Of a stretch of 64,000 bases of DNA, positions 44,925 to 54,644 are shown piece after piece. The position numbers and the translations under genes are program-made. How positions within the stretch are numbered: the stretch's first letter is position 1; each line of letters opens with the position of its first letter. The notes beneath the pieces were generated by a model that made no database searches, had not been told where the DNA came from, and saw nothing but the letters and a program-made list of their open reading frames with translations. This stretch comes from an uncultured Emticicia sp. (GTDB lineage Bacteria; Bacteroidota; Bacteroidia; Cytophagales; Spirosomataceae): assembly GCF_937903345.1 (NCBI RefSeq), contig NZ_CALCZQ010000032.1, forward strand, positions 310,001 through 374,000, in the 5' to 3' direction.

Positions 44925-45242
44925 ATGAAAATACTAAAAATAGCCATTCTTAAAGATGCTTTTGATGAGATTTTAAGTGGAGAAAAAACGGAAGAATACC
45001 AAGATTTTATACCTTTTTGGGAAGAACAACTATTGATAAAAGACAAAGAAGGGGTTAGATTCAGAGAGTATGATGCCGTTGAATTTAGAAATGGATTTGA
45101 GGCAAATGAACCTTCGGTATTGCTAGAATGGAAAGGCACAGAACTTGAACTTTTTGATGAAGCAACACGAGGCTCGAAAGACCCTGAAGATTATTATTTT
45201 GTAATCAATTTAGGTAAAATTATTGAGACTAAAAATTGCTAA
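44925..45242 (+). CDS. ASCH-domain-like small protein
   Basis: This is a 105-residue protein resembling the ASCH (PUA-like) domain. The first strand and helix read KIAILKDAFDEILSGEKTEE, which is the usual opening of the family. A central REYDAVEFRNGF segment and a closing YYFVINLGKII strand complete the pattern. ASCH domains bind or modify RNA or nucleosides, for example the cytidine-acetamide hydrolase YqfB. The role here is unknown. The whole protein lies in the space after GH125 with no clear partner. Confidence 0.55.
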   Translation: MKILKIAILKDAFDEILSGEKTEEYQDFIPFWEEQLLIKDKEGVRFREYDAVEFRNGFEANEPSVLLEWKGTELELFDEATRGSKDPEDYYFVINLGKIIETKNC

Positions 45243-45560
45243 TTTCTTATTTTATTAGCGTCTTTTTCTCACCTACATTTAACCAAAAATGGTTTGCGAT
45301 AACTCAAATATTTATCTATCTCATTATCAATACTTTGCATCGAGCGACGATCGCCTTTGAACCTTTGCAACTTAGTGCTGCTTGAGTATAATCAGATTTA
45401 TATGAAAAAAATTAGTGGACTATAAGGGGAAGGGTCTTAGCTAAAAAGGAGCGAAAATAGTTGCCCTTCAAGCCAGACCAATGCCTCAAAGTCCCGCAAG
45501 AAATATAGGTTCTTAGTAAACCAAATAGAAGATAAAAAATGTGCTATATTTTTGTACTTC
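45243..45560. other. Intergenic stretch, no gene recognised
   Basis: No gene longer than about 25 codons with any family resemblance was seen in these 318 bases. The stretch lies between the convergent ASCH-like gene and the serine hydrolase. It contains no strong hairpin terminator that could be identified by eye. Confidence 0.4.
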
Positions 45561-47039
45561 CTACTTTAACCGAATAGTGTAAGCCTGAATCAAAGGCGGG
45601 TTTTCGGGCGACATCGTGAAACTTACTTCGATATTGCCTTTTTCTCCTTCTATCAAAAACTTGCCTCTTAAGGCGTTTTCGGCTACGATTTCGTTGACCT
45701 TTATGATTTTTCCTGCTTTTTCAAAGATGCTTTCGGCTTCAGATTTTAAAAGATCTGGGAAATAATCTAAGAAGAAGTTTTCGGCAAAAATACCAGATTT
45801 TTCAGCATTTTTCCACGAAGGAAGCAGTTTTACAAGTTCATTTTGTCGTTGTTTCAAAATTGGTGAAACTGGAAATGCATTTGGAAGTAATCCCGCTTTT
45901 TCGACAATAAAAGGCAAAATCTGATTATTCATCAAAGCGGCACCGCCATAAGTTCCATTCGTAAAAGTGATAATTCCGACACCATAATTTGGCAGGATTT
46001 TCCAGTCAGAACCAAAACCTGGTAGTCCGCCAGAATGCCCAACGCTCGTGATTTGGTTGCAGTTTTTGTCGATACGCAAGCCGTAGCCATAAAACGCAAC
46101 ATTGGTACAAGGTTCGCCGGCACCAGTGTAGCCACGATTGCTGAGGCTATTGAAATTCCACGGAAAGTGCATTTCTTTGATCGAACTCTTTTTCAAAATA
46201 GCCGAATTTGGCAAACCAATTTGATAAGCCGCTTGGTGCAGAGCCATGTATTTGGAAAAATCTTCGATGGAAGTCAGCACACCGCCCATGATACCGTATG
46301 CACCGTCGGGTTCGATGGGTTGCTCGATATATTGCTCACGTAACCAACGGTAGCCCCTAACGAGTTGATTATCAGGCACTTTTGTGTAATCCCAATAGGT
46401 ATTGTTCATGCCAAGGGGTTTCCAAATTTTGTTGATGACATAGTTTTGGTAACTTTCTCCCGAAACAGTTTTGATGATTTGCCCCAACATTGCAAAGCCC
46501 ATATTGCTGTATTCGTAAGCTACGCCTGGTTCGTTGGAAAACGAAATTCCTTTCTTAAACATCTTCAACATCGTTTCTTCCGAAATACCTAATTGGCGGT
46601 CGCCCCACGGATTATCTTCGGGGAAACCCGCTGCGTGCGATAGCAAATGGCGTACTGTGATTTCGGGTGAATCGGGTGAATATTTTTGTCCTTTTAGTGC
46701 TGGAATGTATTTCCAAACTGGGTCGTCGAGTTTTATTTTTCCTGCATCACGTAGCTGTAAAATTGCCACTGAAGCAAAGCTTTTAGACATCGAGGCAATA
46801 CGGTAAATTGATTGATTATCAGCAGTTTGATTAGTTTTATAGTTAACAATGCCACTATTGCTTTGATAAATAATTTTGCCATCAAGCATAACCGCATACG
46901 CTACACTCGACAAATGACTCTTGATCTTGAAATCTTGAAACTTAGCATCAAGTTCGGGAATCAAAGCCTTGATTTTTTCTTCGGTACTTTGAGCAAAAAG
47001 ATTGAGGCTGAGCAGTATAAGAAGGATTAGTTTTTTCAT
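45561..47039 (-). CDS. Beta-lactamase-like serine hydrolase, exported
   Basis: This is a 492-residue secreted serine hydrolase of the class C beta-lactamase/DD-peptidase type. The signal peptide ends at NLFAQ. The catalytic SxxK is Ser83-Met-Ser-Lys86 (IASMSKSFASVAILQL), the YxN is Tyr177-Ser-Asn179, and the third motif is HSGG in SVGHSGGLPGFG. A C-terminal beta domain of ~110 residues follows the catalytic domain. The substrate is unknown. Peptides or esters are more likely than antibiotics for this family. It is unrelated in sequence to the serine hydrolase at 30251 apart from the fold. The upstream 250 bases include a small frameshifted gene on the same strand. Confidence 0.9.
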   Translation of the reverse strand: MKKLILLILLSLNLFAQSTEEKIKALIPELDAKFQDFKIKSHLSSVAYAVMLDGKIIYQSNSGIVNYKTNQTADNQSIYRIASMSKSFASVAILQLRDAGKIKLDDPVWKYIPALKGQKYSPDSPEITVRHLLSHAAGFPEDNPWGDRQLGISEETMLKMFKKGISFSNEPGVAYEYSNMGFAMLGQIIKTVSGESYQNYVINKIWKPLGMNNTYWDYTKVPDNQLVRGYRWLREQYIEQPIEPDGAYGIMGGVLTSIEDFSKYMALHQAAYQIGLPNSAILKKSSIKEMHFPWNFNSLSNRGYTGAGEPCTNVAFYGYGLRIDKNCNQITSVGHSGGLPGFGSDWKILPNYGVGIITFTNGTYGGAALMNNQILPFIVEKAGLLPNAFPVSPILKQRQNELVKLLPSWKNAEKSGIFAENFFLDYFPDLLKSEAESIFEKAGKIIKVNEIVAENALRGKFLIEGEKGNIEVSFTMSPENPPLIQAYTIRLK

Positions 47040-47094
47040 GTTTGGGTTGATGAGAGGGGTGTAGCCAAGCTTGTGATATAGATATAAATATTCT

Positions 47095-47297
47095 TCAAAT
47101 TGTTTCGATAGAACCGTCTTTGTTCTCTGTAATCGTCACCCCATTTTTGAGTAAATTAAAGGCTGATTAATAGAAAAAAGGTATTCTCTTATTTCTTTTT
47201 TGCCTTGCTCTTGCCAAATTTTCAGCTCTTGAGCTGTCATTTCCGCGGGGCGTTTGGTCATTGTTCCAATTAGATATTTTATAGTATCTGAGAGCAT
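47095..47297 (-). pseudogene. Small conserved-looking gene with a frameshift near its end
   Basis: A 53-codon frame from ATG 47297 reads MLSDTIKYLIGTMTKR and then PAEMTAQELKIWQEQGKKEI, RDY-like REYLFSINQPLIYSK, and stops at TGA 47136-47138 after MG. If one A is restored in the A-run near 47146, the frame continues NGVTITENKDGSIETI to TGA 47095-47097, giving a balanced product of about 67 residues. The composition is protein-like, and both halves look continuous. I recall similar small proteins in related genomes, but cannot check this. The gene is either a recent pseudogene, a real short protein ending early, or an assembly error. It lies 56 bases upstream of the serine hydrolase. Confidence 0.5.
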
Positions 47298-47920
47298 AAT
47301 TGTTATTATTTACTTGTTTTTTCTATAATTTATTCAAACAAAAGTATAGAAATTTAATAGCATTACAAAAATAGAATTTAGTGCATCTAGAACCCTGATT
47401 CATCAAAACCTTGAGGGGCTTAATATCTATAAAAAACATTCTTGTTTGATTAAGCTTTATGCATTTAGAAACTAAACTATGTCAAACATTTAATAAAATA
47501 CAGATGTAACATATTTGTCGAACTAAGCTTCAGATCGGTATTCAGATTCGTGCCATTCAATTCTTTTCTACAAGTATACATTAAATTGAGAATCAACTTT
47601 TTCGAAGAAATTACTTTTTCAACTGTTATTTGATAAAGAATTTGTGGAAAACGCATGGCTTTAGTACCTTCCATCGTACAGTTCTGGCTCGTTGTATCGG
47701 CAGCTAATATTATTTTATAGGTATCTTATCACTTAAAAGATTAGTTACATTTAAACTTTATGTATAACAAATTCAAGAATTTTTTAGAAAAATATTTTTA
47801 AAGTACTGATAAACAGTTAGTTATAATATATAGATGTATAAGATTAAAGAGAAGATTAAAAAAATTTAATCAAGGGGAAAGTGCAAATATTAAAAAATGC
47901 AGTATTAGATTTGTAATGTT
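47298..47920. other. AT-rich intergenic region upstream of the efflux operon
   Basis: No gene is recognised in these 623 bases. A 65-codon minus-strand frame (47477-47674) has no family resemblance and skewed composition. The last 200 bases are extremely AT-rich and probably carry the promoter of the downstream operon, although no clear -33/-7 pair could be fixed by eye. Confidence 0.4.
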
Positions 47921-48358
47921 ATGGAGATATTGAAAAGAAATATTAGAGTTGATAAGCAATTTAAATTTAACAAATTGCTGTTGATTTTCAATGTTTTGCT
48001 ATTAATTATTTCTATTTTTCCAATAGGTATTGACTTAACATTTGAAAAAGAAAAAGTAAATATTGATGGCTCTTATCTAAATCAAATCAATCCACAGAAT
48101 AAAGTTTTTCAAGTTTCAAGGATAAACCATGAGTCCAATTTATTATTATTATTTATTTCTGCAGAAGAAACAGAAACTAATGATGATGATCACAATGAGA
48201 AAAAAGTCATTGAGGATGACACTTCATATTTTTCACAATCCACTTTTAATCATAGTATTTTAATAAGTTCGTTTGCTAACTTTAGCCTATCTCTCCAAAA
48301 ACGAATTCATATTCCCTTTTTTTTACTTCATCAATCCTGGAAGATTCCATCAGCTTAA
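47921..48358 (+). CDS. Small membrane-anchored protein of unknown function
   Basis: This 145-residue protein was not recognised. An N-terminal hydrophobic helix (residues ~18-40, LLLIFNVLLLIISIFPIGI) is an anchor or uncleaved signal. The next part is polar with an acidic His-containing patch (EETETNDDDHNEKK, residues ~82-95) that could bind metal ions. The C-terminus is rich in aromatic and basic residues. It starts 115 bases before the RND adaptor gene on the same strand, so it may be the first gene of that operon. A cytoplasmic regulator role is unlikely because of the anchor. Confidence 0.5.
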   Translation: MEILKRNIRVDKQFKFNKLLLIFNVLLLIISIFPIGIDLTFEKEKVNIDGSYLNQINPQNKVFQVSRINHESNLLLLFISAEETETNDDDHNEKKVIEDDTSYFSQSTFNHSILISSFANFSLSLQKRIHIPFFLLHQSWKIPSA

Positions 48359-48473
48359 TTGGTTTCTTACACCTCTAATCAGAAATTGCCTTTCTGAAAG
48401 ATTTTTAATGTATAGTTCTGTTTTAGAATTGTTTTCAAGCAACATACATATATTCATATTTTAAAAAATATTC

Positions 48474-49556
48474 ATGAAATATTCAATCATTTTTTTAGCA
48501 ATCTCTGCATTTCATATAGCAGGTTGTAAACACACTGAGCACGCAAAAGTAGAAGAATCTGAGTTTACAGTAAGTAGCCCAATAAAAGTTGACACTTCAA
48601 TAAATAAAGAATACGTCTGTCAAATCCGAGCTAGTAATCATATCGAATTACGCTCTTTGGAAAGAGGGTATTTACAAAAAATATTTGTTGATGAAGGCCA
48701 GCACGTCAAACAAGGGCAAATAATGTTTCAGATAATGCCTTTAGTATATCAGGCTGAAATGGAAAAGTCGAAAGCCAATGTAGAATATGCTCAAATTGAG
48801 TACCAAAACACCAAAATTCTTTCAGATAAAAATATTGTTTCTCCACAAGAGCTTTCCTTATCCAAAGCAAAACTTGACCGCGAAATAGCGGACTTAAAAT
48901 TGTCGAATACTCATCTTGGGCTAACCACTGTCAATGCTCCTTTTAATGGTATAATGGATAAATTCCACATGCGATTAGGAAGTTTGGTGGAAGAAGGAGA
49001 ATTGCTCACCACACTCTCAGACAACAGTAAACTTTGGGTTTATTTTAATGTTGCAGAAGCAGAATATTTGGACTATGCCGCCCGGATCAAAAAAGAAGGC
49101 CCTCAAAAAGTAAAACTAATGATGGCAAACAATGAGCTTTTTAATCATGAAGGTATTTTTGAAACAATTGAGGCCGATTTTAATAATGAAACAGGCAATA
49201 TTGCTTTCCGTGCTACGTTTCCGAATCCTGAAGGTATTTTACGTCATGGAGAAACAGGTACAATTTTGTTGCCTGCCTATTTAAAAAATGTTCTTTTGAT
49301 TCCGCAAGAGGCTACTTTTGATATTCTGGACAAAAAATTTGTATTTGTAGTAGATGCAAAAGGCATAGTCCAAACCCGACAAATAACAACTGGTATAGAA
49401 ATGCCACATATTTACGTGGTTACGAGTGGCTTGTCTACAAATGATAAAATTATAGTGGAAGGTTTACGTAAAGTTAAAAACGGAGACCATGTTAAAATTA
49501 AATTTAAACCTTATAGGACGGTTATTGAAGAGTTGAAAAACCTTCATGCAGAGTAA
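48474..49556 (+). CDS. RND efflux periplasmic adaptor subunit (AcrA/MexA-like lipoprotein)
   Basis: This 360-residue membrane fusion protein links the RND pump to the outer-membrane channel. The lipobox gives Cys18 (HIAGCKH). A biotinyl-lipoyl half (LERGYLQKIFVDEGQHVKQG) comes before a short alpha-hairpin (~95-135). The second lipoyl half follows (TTVNAPFNGIMDKFHMRLGS), then beta-barrel and membrane-proximal domains with a DKKFVFVVDAKGIVQTRQIT segment. The coiled coil is short compared with MexA. It is followed after 83 bases by the pump gene and is surely cotranscribed with it. The order adaptor-pump-channel is the usual one for this family. Confidence 0.93.
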   Translation: MKYSIIFLAISAFHIAGCKHTEHAKVEESEFTVSSPIKVDTSINKEYVCQIRASNHIELRSLERGYLQKIFVDEGQHVKQGQIMFQIMPLVYQAEMEKSKANVEYAQIEYQNTKILSDKNIVSPQELSLSKAKLDREIADLKLSNTHLGLTTVNAPFNGIMDKFHMRLGSLVEEGELLTTLSDNSKLWVYFNVAEAEYLDYAARIKKEGPQKVKLMMANNELFNHEGIFETIEADFNNETGNIAFRATFPNPEGILRHGETGTILLPAYLKNVLLIPQEATFDILDKKFVFVVDAKGIVQTRQITTGIEMPHIYVVTSGLSTNDKIIVEGLRKVKNGDHVKIKFKPYRTVIEELKNLHAE

Positions 49557-49639
49557 TTTTTAATCTCATCTTAAGCTTTATTGGTTTTGAATAGTGCGAT
49601 AACTCGCAACCTATAAGGTATTGACAAAACTCAGAAAAA

Positions 49640-52600
49640 ATGTTTAGTAAATTCATACAAAGACCAGTACTGGCTATTGCCATGTCGCTGGCGATCGTCT
49701 TTTTGGGGATATTGGCGATTTTTACCCGCCCCATCTCTCAATTTCCTGAAATAGCTCCTCCCAGGGTAAATATTTTTATTGAGTTTCCAGGTTCAAATGC
49801 TGATGTATTGGTAAAATCTACCCTAACTATCATGGAACGTGCCATCAATGGTGTACCTGGTATGCAATACATGATGTCAGACGCCACGAGTGCTAGTGAG
49901 GCAACGATACAGATTGTTTTTGAACCAGGTATTGACCCTACTATTGCGGCTGCTCGTGTAAAAACCCGTGTGGATCAAGTTTGGGCAAATCTACCTATTT
50001 TGGTTCAAAGGGAAGGTGTTATTATTACGCCTGTTCAGCCTAGTATGCTCATGTATGTCAATTTTTTTAGTACAAATAAAGATTATGACCAAAAGTTTTT
50101 GTTCAACTATGCTGACAATCTGGTTGTTCCTGAATTACAACGTATTAGTGGTGTTGGCCGTTCTGAGATTATTGGTAGCCGAGCATTTGCTATTCGAGTT
50201 TGGCTTAATCCAGAGAGAATGAGAGCATATAGCGTTTCTGCTGAGGAGGTTCTTAAAGCCATCGACGAACAAAGTGTATTGGGTCGTCCAGGTCGTGTAG
50301 GATTAAGTTCTGGTAAGGTAGCTCAATCACTAGAATACGTCTTTACTTATCAAGGTTGGTTTAATAAACCCGAGCAATATAAAGACATTATTATTAGGGC
50401 AAATTCTGATGGTGAAATTTTAAAATTAAAAGATATTGCGAAGGTCGATGTAGGAAGTGAATTTGTGGATATTTATACCAATAAGGATGGCTATCCATCT
50501 GCATCATTAGTTTTAAAACAAAATCCTGGAAGCAATTCGAATCAAATTATTGGTGAGGTTAAAGCAAAATTGGAAGAACTCAAAAAGAATTTACCACCAG
50601 GGATTGATTACGAAATCAACTATGATGTTTCAAACTTTGTAAATGCTTCGATTGAACAAGTGCTGCATACACTTTTAGAGGCATTTATTTTGGTTTCTAT
50701 AGTGGTATTCCTCTTTCTTGGCGATTGGCGTTCTACGCTTATTCCAACCTTAGCAGTACCCGTTTCGCTTATAGGTGCCTTTGTTTTCATGCAATTTTTT
50801 GGTATTGGTATTAACCTCATTACGCTATTTGCCTTGGTATTGGCTATTGGGGTTGTTGTTGATGATGCCATTGTGGTAGTGGAGGCGGTTCACGTAAAAA
50901 TGGAAGAAGAACATTTATCACCATTTAATGCTACTAAGAAAGTATTGAGCGAAATCAGTGGAGCAATTATCGCCATAACTTTAATTATGACAGCTGTTTT
51001 TGTACCTGTAGCATTCATGACTGGCCCAGTAGGAGTACTCTACAGACAATTTGCCATTACTATGGCTTCTGCAATTGTGCTTTCAGGGGTTGTTGCTCTT
51101 ACACTCACACCTGTATTATGTGCCATGATTTTGAAAAATACACATGGACAAGCTCGAAAAAAGACACCAATTAATATGTTTATTGATTGGTTTAATAAAA
51201 ACTTTGAATGGTTATTGGGTAAATACACAAAATTGTTAACACTAATTGTTAATCGTAAGGTAGTGACCTTTGGGGTATTGATAGTTTTTGCATTCGGAAT
51301 TATAGGAGTCAATACTGTTCTACCTGGTGGTTTCATACCTGGTGAGGATCAAGGACAAATTTATGCTATTATTCAAACACCTCCTGGTACTACACTCGAA
51401 CGAACAAATAGTGTTTCGCTCGAATTACAAAAAATAGCCAAAGCAACCGAAGGTGTAAAATCTGTAACCGCCATGGCAGGATACGAGATTTTGACCGAAG
51501 GCCGGGGTTCTAATGCAGGTACTTGCTTAATCAACCTCAAAGACTGGTCGGAAAGAAAGCAAACTGTGAAAGAAATAATGGAGGAATTAGAAGAAAATAC
51601 GAAAGACATTGGTGCTGTCGTAGAATATTTCGAACCTCCAGCTGTGCCGGGTTATGGTGCTTCATCAGGTTTTGCGGTTCGATTATTAGATAAAGGTAGC
51701 GAAGTTGACTACCAAAAATTCGATGAGGTAAATAGAGATTTTGTGGCTGCATTGAGAAAACGAAAAGAACTCACAGGATTATTTAGCTTTTACTCTGCCA
51801 ATTATCCACAATATGAATTATTGGTAAATAATGTGCTTGCGATGCAAAAAGGGGTTACCGTTGGTGCAGCCATGGAAAACCTAAACATTATGATTGGTAG
51901 TACTTACGAGCAAGGCTTTGTACGATTCAATAACTATTATAAGGTTTATACACAGGCCGACCCCGCATTCAGAAAAGACCCTGCTGATATTTTGAACATG
52001 TTTGTAAAAAATGACAAAGGAGAAATGGTGCCTTATTCAGCTTTTATGACCATCAAAAAAACACAAGGACCTAATGAAATTTCCAGATATAACTTATATA
52101 CATCGGCTCTTATCAACGGAGTACCAGCTACAGGATATACTTCTGGAGATGCCATTAAGGCGATTCGTGAGGTTGCTGAAACTACTTTACCTAAAGGCTA
52201 CGACATTGCTTGGGAAGGACTATCATATGATGAAGCTCGTCGAGGAAATGAAGCTATCATCATTTTTATTGTGGTACTGTTTTTTGTTTATTTGGTTTTA
52301 GCAGCACAATATGAAAGTTTTATCATGCCCTTGGCTGTTATTTTATCTTTACCGCCTGGTATTTTTGGCTCATTTTTAATGCTGAAAGGAATGGGCTTGA
52401 GTAATGATGTATTTGCTCAAATTGGTTTGATTATGCTTACAGGTCTTTTAGGTAAAAATGCCGTTTTGATTGTAGAGTTTGCCATACAAAAACGCAACGA
52501 AGGTTTAACGGTGCTCGAAGCCGCAATTGAAGGAGCAAAAGCACGTTTTAGGCCTATTCTTATGACTTCTTTTGCATTTATTGCAGGTCTAATACCGCTC

Positions 52601-52864
52601 GTTAGGGCTCATGGTGCAGGTGCGGTCGGAAATAAAACTATTGGCTCATCTGCCATGGGCGGGATGTTGTTGGGAACAATTTTTGGTGTAATCATTGTAC
52701 CAGGATTGTATTACGTTTTCGGTACATTGATTGATGGAAGAAAACTTATCAATAATGAATCTGTAATTCCTTTGAGCGAAGATTTAGTTGGCCAAGAATC
52801 CGAAGTTGAAGTAAGCAAACTTAAAAGATTAATTTCAAAATTTTTGAAAAAAAATGGAAAATAA
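49640..52864 (+). CDS. RND efflux permease, HAE1 family (AcrB-like)
   Basis: This is a 1074-residue inner-membrane pump driven by the proton gradient. The N-terminus has FIQRPVLAIAMSLAIVFLGI, and the two periplasmic lobes include FPGSNADVLVKSTLTIMERA. The proton-relay aspartate pair lies in IGVVVDDAIVVVEAV (residues ~410-420), as in AcrB. The second half contains FVYLVLAAQYESFIMPLAVI and GLLGKNAVLIVEFA. The absence of the metal-pump motif of the HME group argues for hydrophobic drug or bile-type substrates, not metals. It overlaps the downstream channel gene by 11 bases, so translation is coupled. Confidence 0.95.
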   Translation: MFSKFIQRPVLAIAMSLAIVFLGILAIFTRPISQFPEIAPPRVNIFIEFPGSNADVLVKSTLTIMERAINGVPGMQYMMSDATSASEATIQIVFEPGIDPTIAAARVKTRVDQVWANLPILVQREGVIITPVQPSMLMYVNFFSTNKDYDQKFLFNYADNLVVPELQRISGVGRSEIIGSRAFAIRVWLNPERMRAYSVSAEEVLKAIDEQSVLGRPGRVGLSSGKVAQSLEYVFTYQGWFNKPEQYKDIIIRANSDGEILKLKDIAKVDVGSEFVDIYTNKDGYPSASLVLKQNPGSNSNQIIGEVKAKLEELKKNLPPGIDYEINYDVSNFVNASIEQVLHTLLEAFILVSIVVFLFLGDWRSTLIPTLAVPVSLIGAFVFMQFFGIGINLITLFALVLAIGVVVDDAIVVVEAVHVKMEEEHLSPFNATKKVLSEISGAIIAITLIMTAVFVPVAFMTGPVGVLYRQFAITMASAIVLSGVVALTLTPVLCAMILKNTHGQARKKTPINMFIDWFNKNFEWLLGKYTKLLTLIVNRKVVTFGVLIVFAFGIIGVNTVLPGGFIPGEDQGQIYAIIQTPPGTTLERTNSVSLELQKIAKATEGVKSVTAMAGYEILTEGRGSNAGTCLINLKDWSERKQTVKEIMEELEENTKDIGAVVEYFEPPAVPGYGASSGFAVRLLDKGSEVDYQKFDEVNRDFVAALRKRKELTGLFSFYSANYPQYELLVNNVLAMQKGVTVGAAMENLNIMIGSTYEQGFVRFNNYYKVYTQADPAFRKDPADILNMFVKNDKGEMVPYSAFMTIKKTQGPNEISRYNLYTSALINGVPATGYTSGDAIKAIREVAETTLPKGYDIAWEGLSYDEARRGNEAIIIFIVVLFFVYLVLAAQYESFIMPLAVILSLPPGIFGSFLMLKGMGLSNDVFAQIGLIMLTGLLGKNAVLIVEFAIQKRNEGLTVLEAAIEGAKARFRPILMTSFAFIAGLIPLVRAHGAGAVGNKTIGSSAMGGMLLGTIFGVIIVPGLYYVFGTLIDGRKLINNESVIPLSEDLVGQESEVEVSKLKRLISKFLKKNGK

Positions 52865-54281
52865 AACAATAACGAAATTCAGTCTCTATTTGATTTTTAT
52901 CATTGGACTGAATAGTTGCAAAGTAGAAAATTTGCCAATCAAAGTTGTTACTAACACATTGCCAGAAAAATACCAACCCAAAGGAGATTCTACAAAAACT
53001 GAAAATATTCCTTGGAGAAATTATTTTAGTGATAGTAAGCTCGCCGACCTCATTGACGAAGCCCTCAAAAACAACCAAGAGTTGAATATGATGCTTCGTG
53101 AAATTGAGATTAGTAGAAATGAGATCATGGCAAGAAAGGGAGAGTATCAGCCATTTGGTTTTTTATCAGCAGGTTTAGGTGGCGAAAAATCAGGCCGATA
53201 TACCCTCAATGGACTTGGGGAGGAAGATTTAAAGACTAGAACTGACAAAGTGCCTCATTTTTTGGGTGACCAGATGGCTATGGCCAACTTTTCGTGGGAA
53301 ATAGACGTTTGGAAAAAACTCCATAATGCCAAAGACGCTGCCGCCAAACGATATTTGTCTGGAATTGAAGGTAGAAATTTTGTGATAACAAATCTCATCG
53401 CCGAGATAGCCAACTCCTATTATGAATTGATAGTGTTGGACAATCAGTTGGAAACTGTACAACAAAATATTGCTATTCAGAAAGATGCCCTCGAAATGGT
53501 AAAGGTGCAAAAAGAAGCCGCACGAGTTAATCAGTTGGCTGTGAATCGATTTATGGCACAGGTGTTGAATACTGAAAATCTCAAATATGAGATTCAGCAG
53601 CAAATCATAGTGACAGAAAACCGAATTAATTTCTTGGCTGCAAGATATCCGCAACCTATCAAGAGAAATTCGACAAATCTTAATAATATCCAATTTTTGA
53701 AAATTTCTTCAGGAATTCCATCACAATTATTGAGCAATCGTCCTGATATACGTCAGGCCGAACAAGAATTAGAGGCTTCAAAATTGGATATTGCTGTGGC
53801 AAGAGCCTCTTTTTATCCTAATATTACACTTCGAGCAGGTATTGGTTTTCAAGCCTTTAATCCGATTTATTTAATTAATCCTAAATCTATCGCCATTAAC
53901 CTTTTAGGTGATTTAGTCGCTCCTCTAATCAATAAAAATGCAATCAGGGCAAATTATTATAACGCCAATGAAAGGCAAGTTCAGGCTGTATATAAATATG
54001 AACAAGTAGTCTTGAATGCACATTTGGAAGTAATGAATCAACTTTCTGGTAATAAAAATTATGCTGACAGTTATCTGACAAAATCAAATCAGGTAGAAAT
54101 TTTAAGTAACTCTATCCAAATTTCAAATAGCCTTTTTAAAACAGCACGAGCCGATTATACAGAGGTTTTACTGACACAGCGAGAGGCTCTCGAAGCAAAA
54201 ATGGATTTGATGGAGATTAAGAAAAAGCAGCTAAATGCTGAAGTAAATATTTACAAAGCTTTAGGAGGTGGTTGGAAATGA
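52854..54281 (+). CDS. RND outer-membrane channel lipoprotein (TolC/NodT family)
   Basis: This 475-residue outer-membrane factor is the exit duct of the pump. The lipobox has Cys22 (IIGLNSCKVE). Two repeats of the OEP family follow. The first contains PWRNYFSDSKLADLIDEALK and LLMMLREI-like helices (NQELNMMLREIEISR). The second contains LSNRPDIRQAEQELEASKLD and ARASFYPNITLRAGIGF, both near-perfect for NodT-type channels. It starts 11 bases before the end of the permease gene. With the adaptor and permease it makes a complete tripartite system. Confidence 0.94.
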   Translation: MENKTITKFSLYLIFIIGLNSCKVENLPIKVVTNTLPEKYQPKGDSTKTENIPWRNYFSDSKLADLIDEALKNNQELNMMLREIEISRNEIMARKGEYQPFGFLSAGLGGEKSGRYTLNGLGEEDLKTRTDKVPHFLGDQMAMANFSWEIDVWKKLHNAKDAAAKRYLSGIEGRNFVITNLIAEIANSYYELIVLDNQLETVQQNIAIQKDALEMVKVQKEAARVNQLAVNRFMAQVLNTENLKYEIQQQIIVTENRINFLAARYPQPIKRNSTNLNNIQFLKISSGIPSQLLSNRPDIRQAEQELEASKLDIAVARASFYPNITLRAGIGFQAFNPIYLINPKSIAINLLGDLVAPLINKNAIRANYYNANERQVQAVYKYEQVVLNAHLEVMNQLSGNKNYADSYLTKSNQVEILSNSIQISNSLFKTARADYTEVLLTQREALEAKMDLMEIKKKQLNAEVNIYKALGGGWK

Positions 54282-54644
54282 ATATATTAATGCTTTTTAT
54301 AAGTTAAAAAATCAGAAAATATTGATTGTCAATGAGCTGAAATTAAAGAGCTCTCGTTAGGGTTTAAATAGCATGAAATAATTATTTGCCAATATTTAGT
54401 CCTTAACGGGGGCGTCTTGTTCTAAAACAGGCGTACACCAAAGTATGTTAGTAGTCCACTGTCAAAAGTCCATAAGCCACATTAAACTACAATGCCATCT
54501 ATATATTTTTTATGAAAAACAAATAGATCGATTGAATATACCCAAAGTTTAAAAAAGCGATCCGCTTTTTTTGTTTGCATTTTTTTAGCTACTTAATTGG
54601 AGGTCTAAAAATACGCTGAGTAAACTTCGCCCTTGAAATTCATG
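54282..54644. other. Intergenic region downstream of the efflux operon
   Basis: No gene is seen in these 363 bases. They hold a probable bidirectional terminator (54551-54571) and a fragment containing GTAGTCCACTGTC (54451-54463) that vaguely resembles other dispersed intergenic sequences in the window. Confidence 0.4.
54551..54571. terminator. Terminator between the efflux operon and the membrane sensor gene
   Basis: AAAAAAGCG (54551-54559) pairs with CGCTTTTTT (54563-54571) around a 3-base loop, with further T on the plus side. It lies 270 bases after the channel gene stop and 74 bases after the minus-strand gene stop, so it more probably serves the latter, or both. Confidence 0.7.

Noticed and set aside
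45243..45560. Possible tRNA or structured RNA in the GC-richer patch around 45330-45500
   Set aside because: No cloverleaf, no T-arm consensus (GGTTCGAATCC-type) and no paired ends could be found by eye.
47477..47674. 65-codon minus-strand reading frame upstream of the efflux operon
   Set aside because: No family resemblance and no conserved-looking composition. It lies in an AT-rich promoter region.
48273..48464. 63-codon frame overlapping the small membrane protein
   Set aside because: It overlaps a longer, better frame and is in another phase with low-complexity composition.
49640..52864. RND pump as a heavy-metal (CusA/CzcA) exporter
   Set aside because: Sequence blocks match the HAE1 drug-efflux branch and no metal-binding partner genes were recognised, apart from one weak His-containing patch in the small upstream protein.
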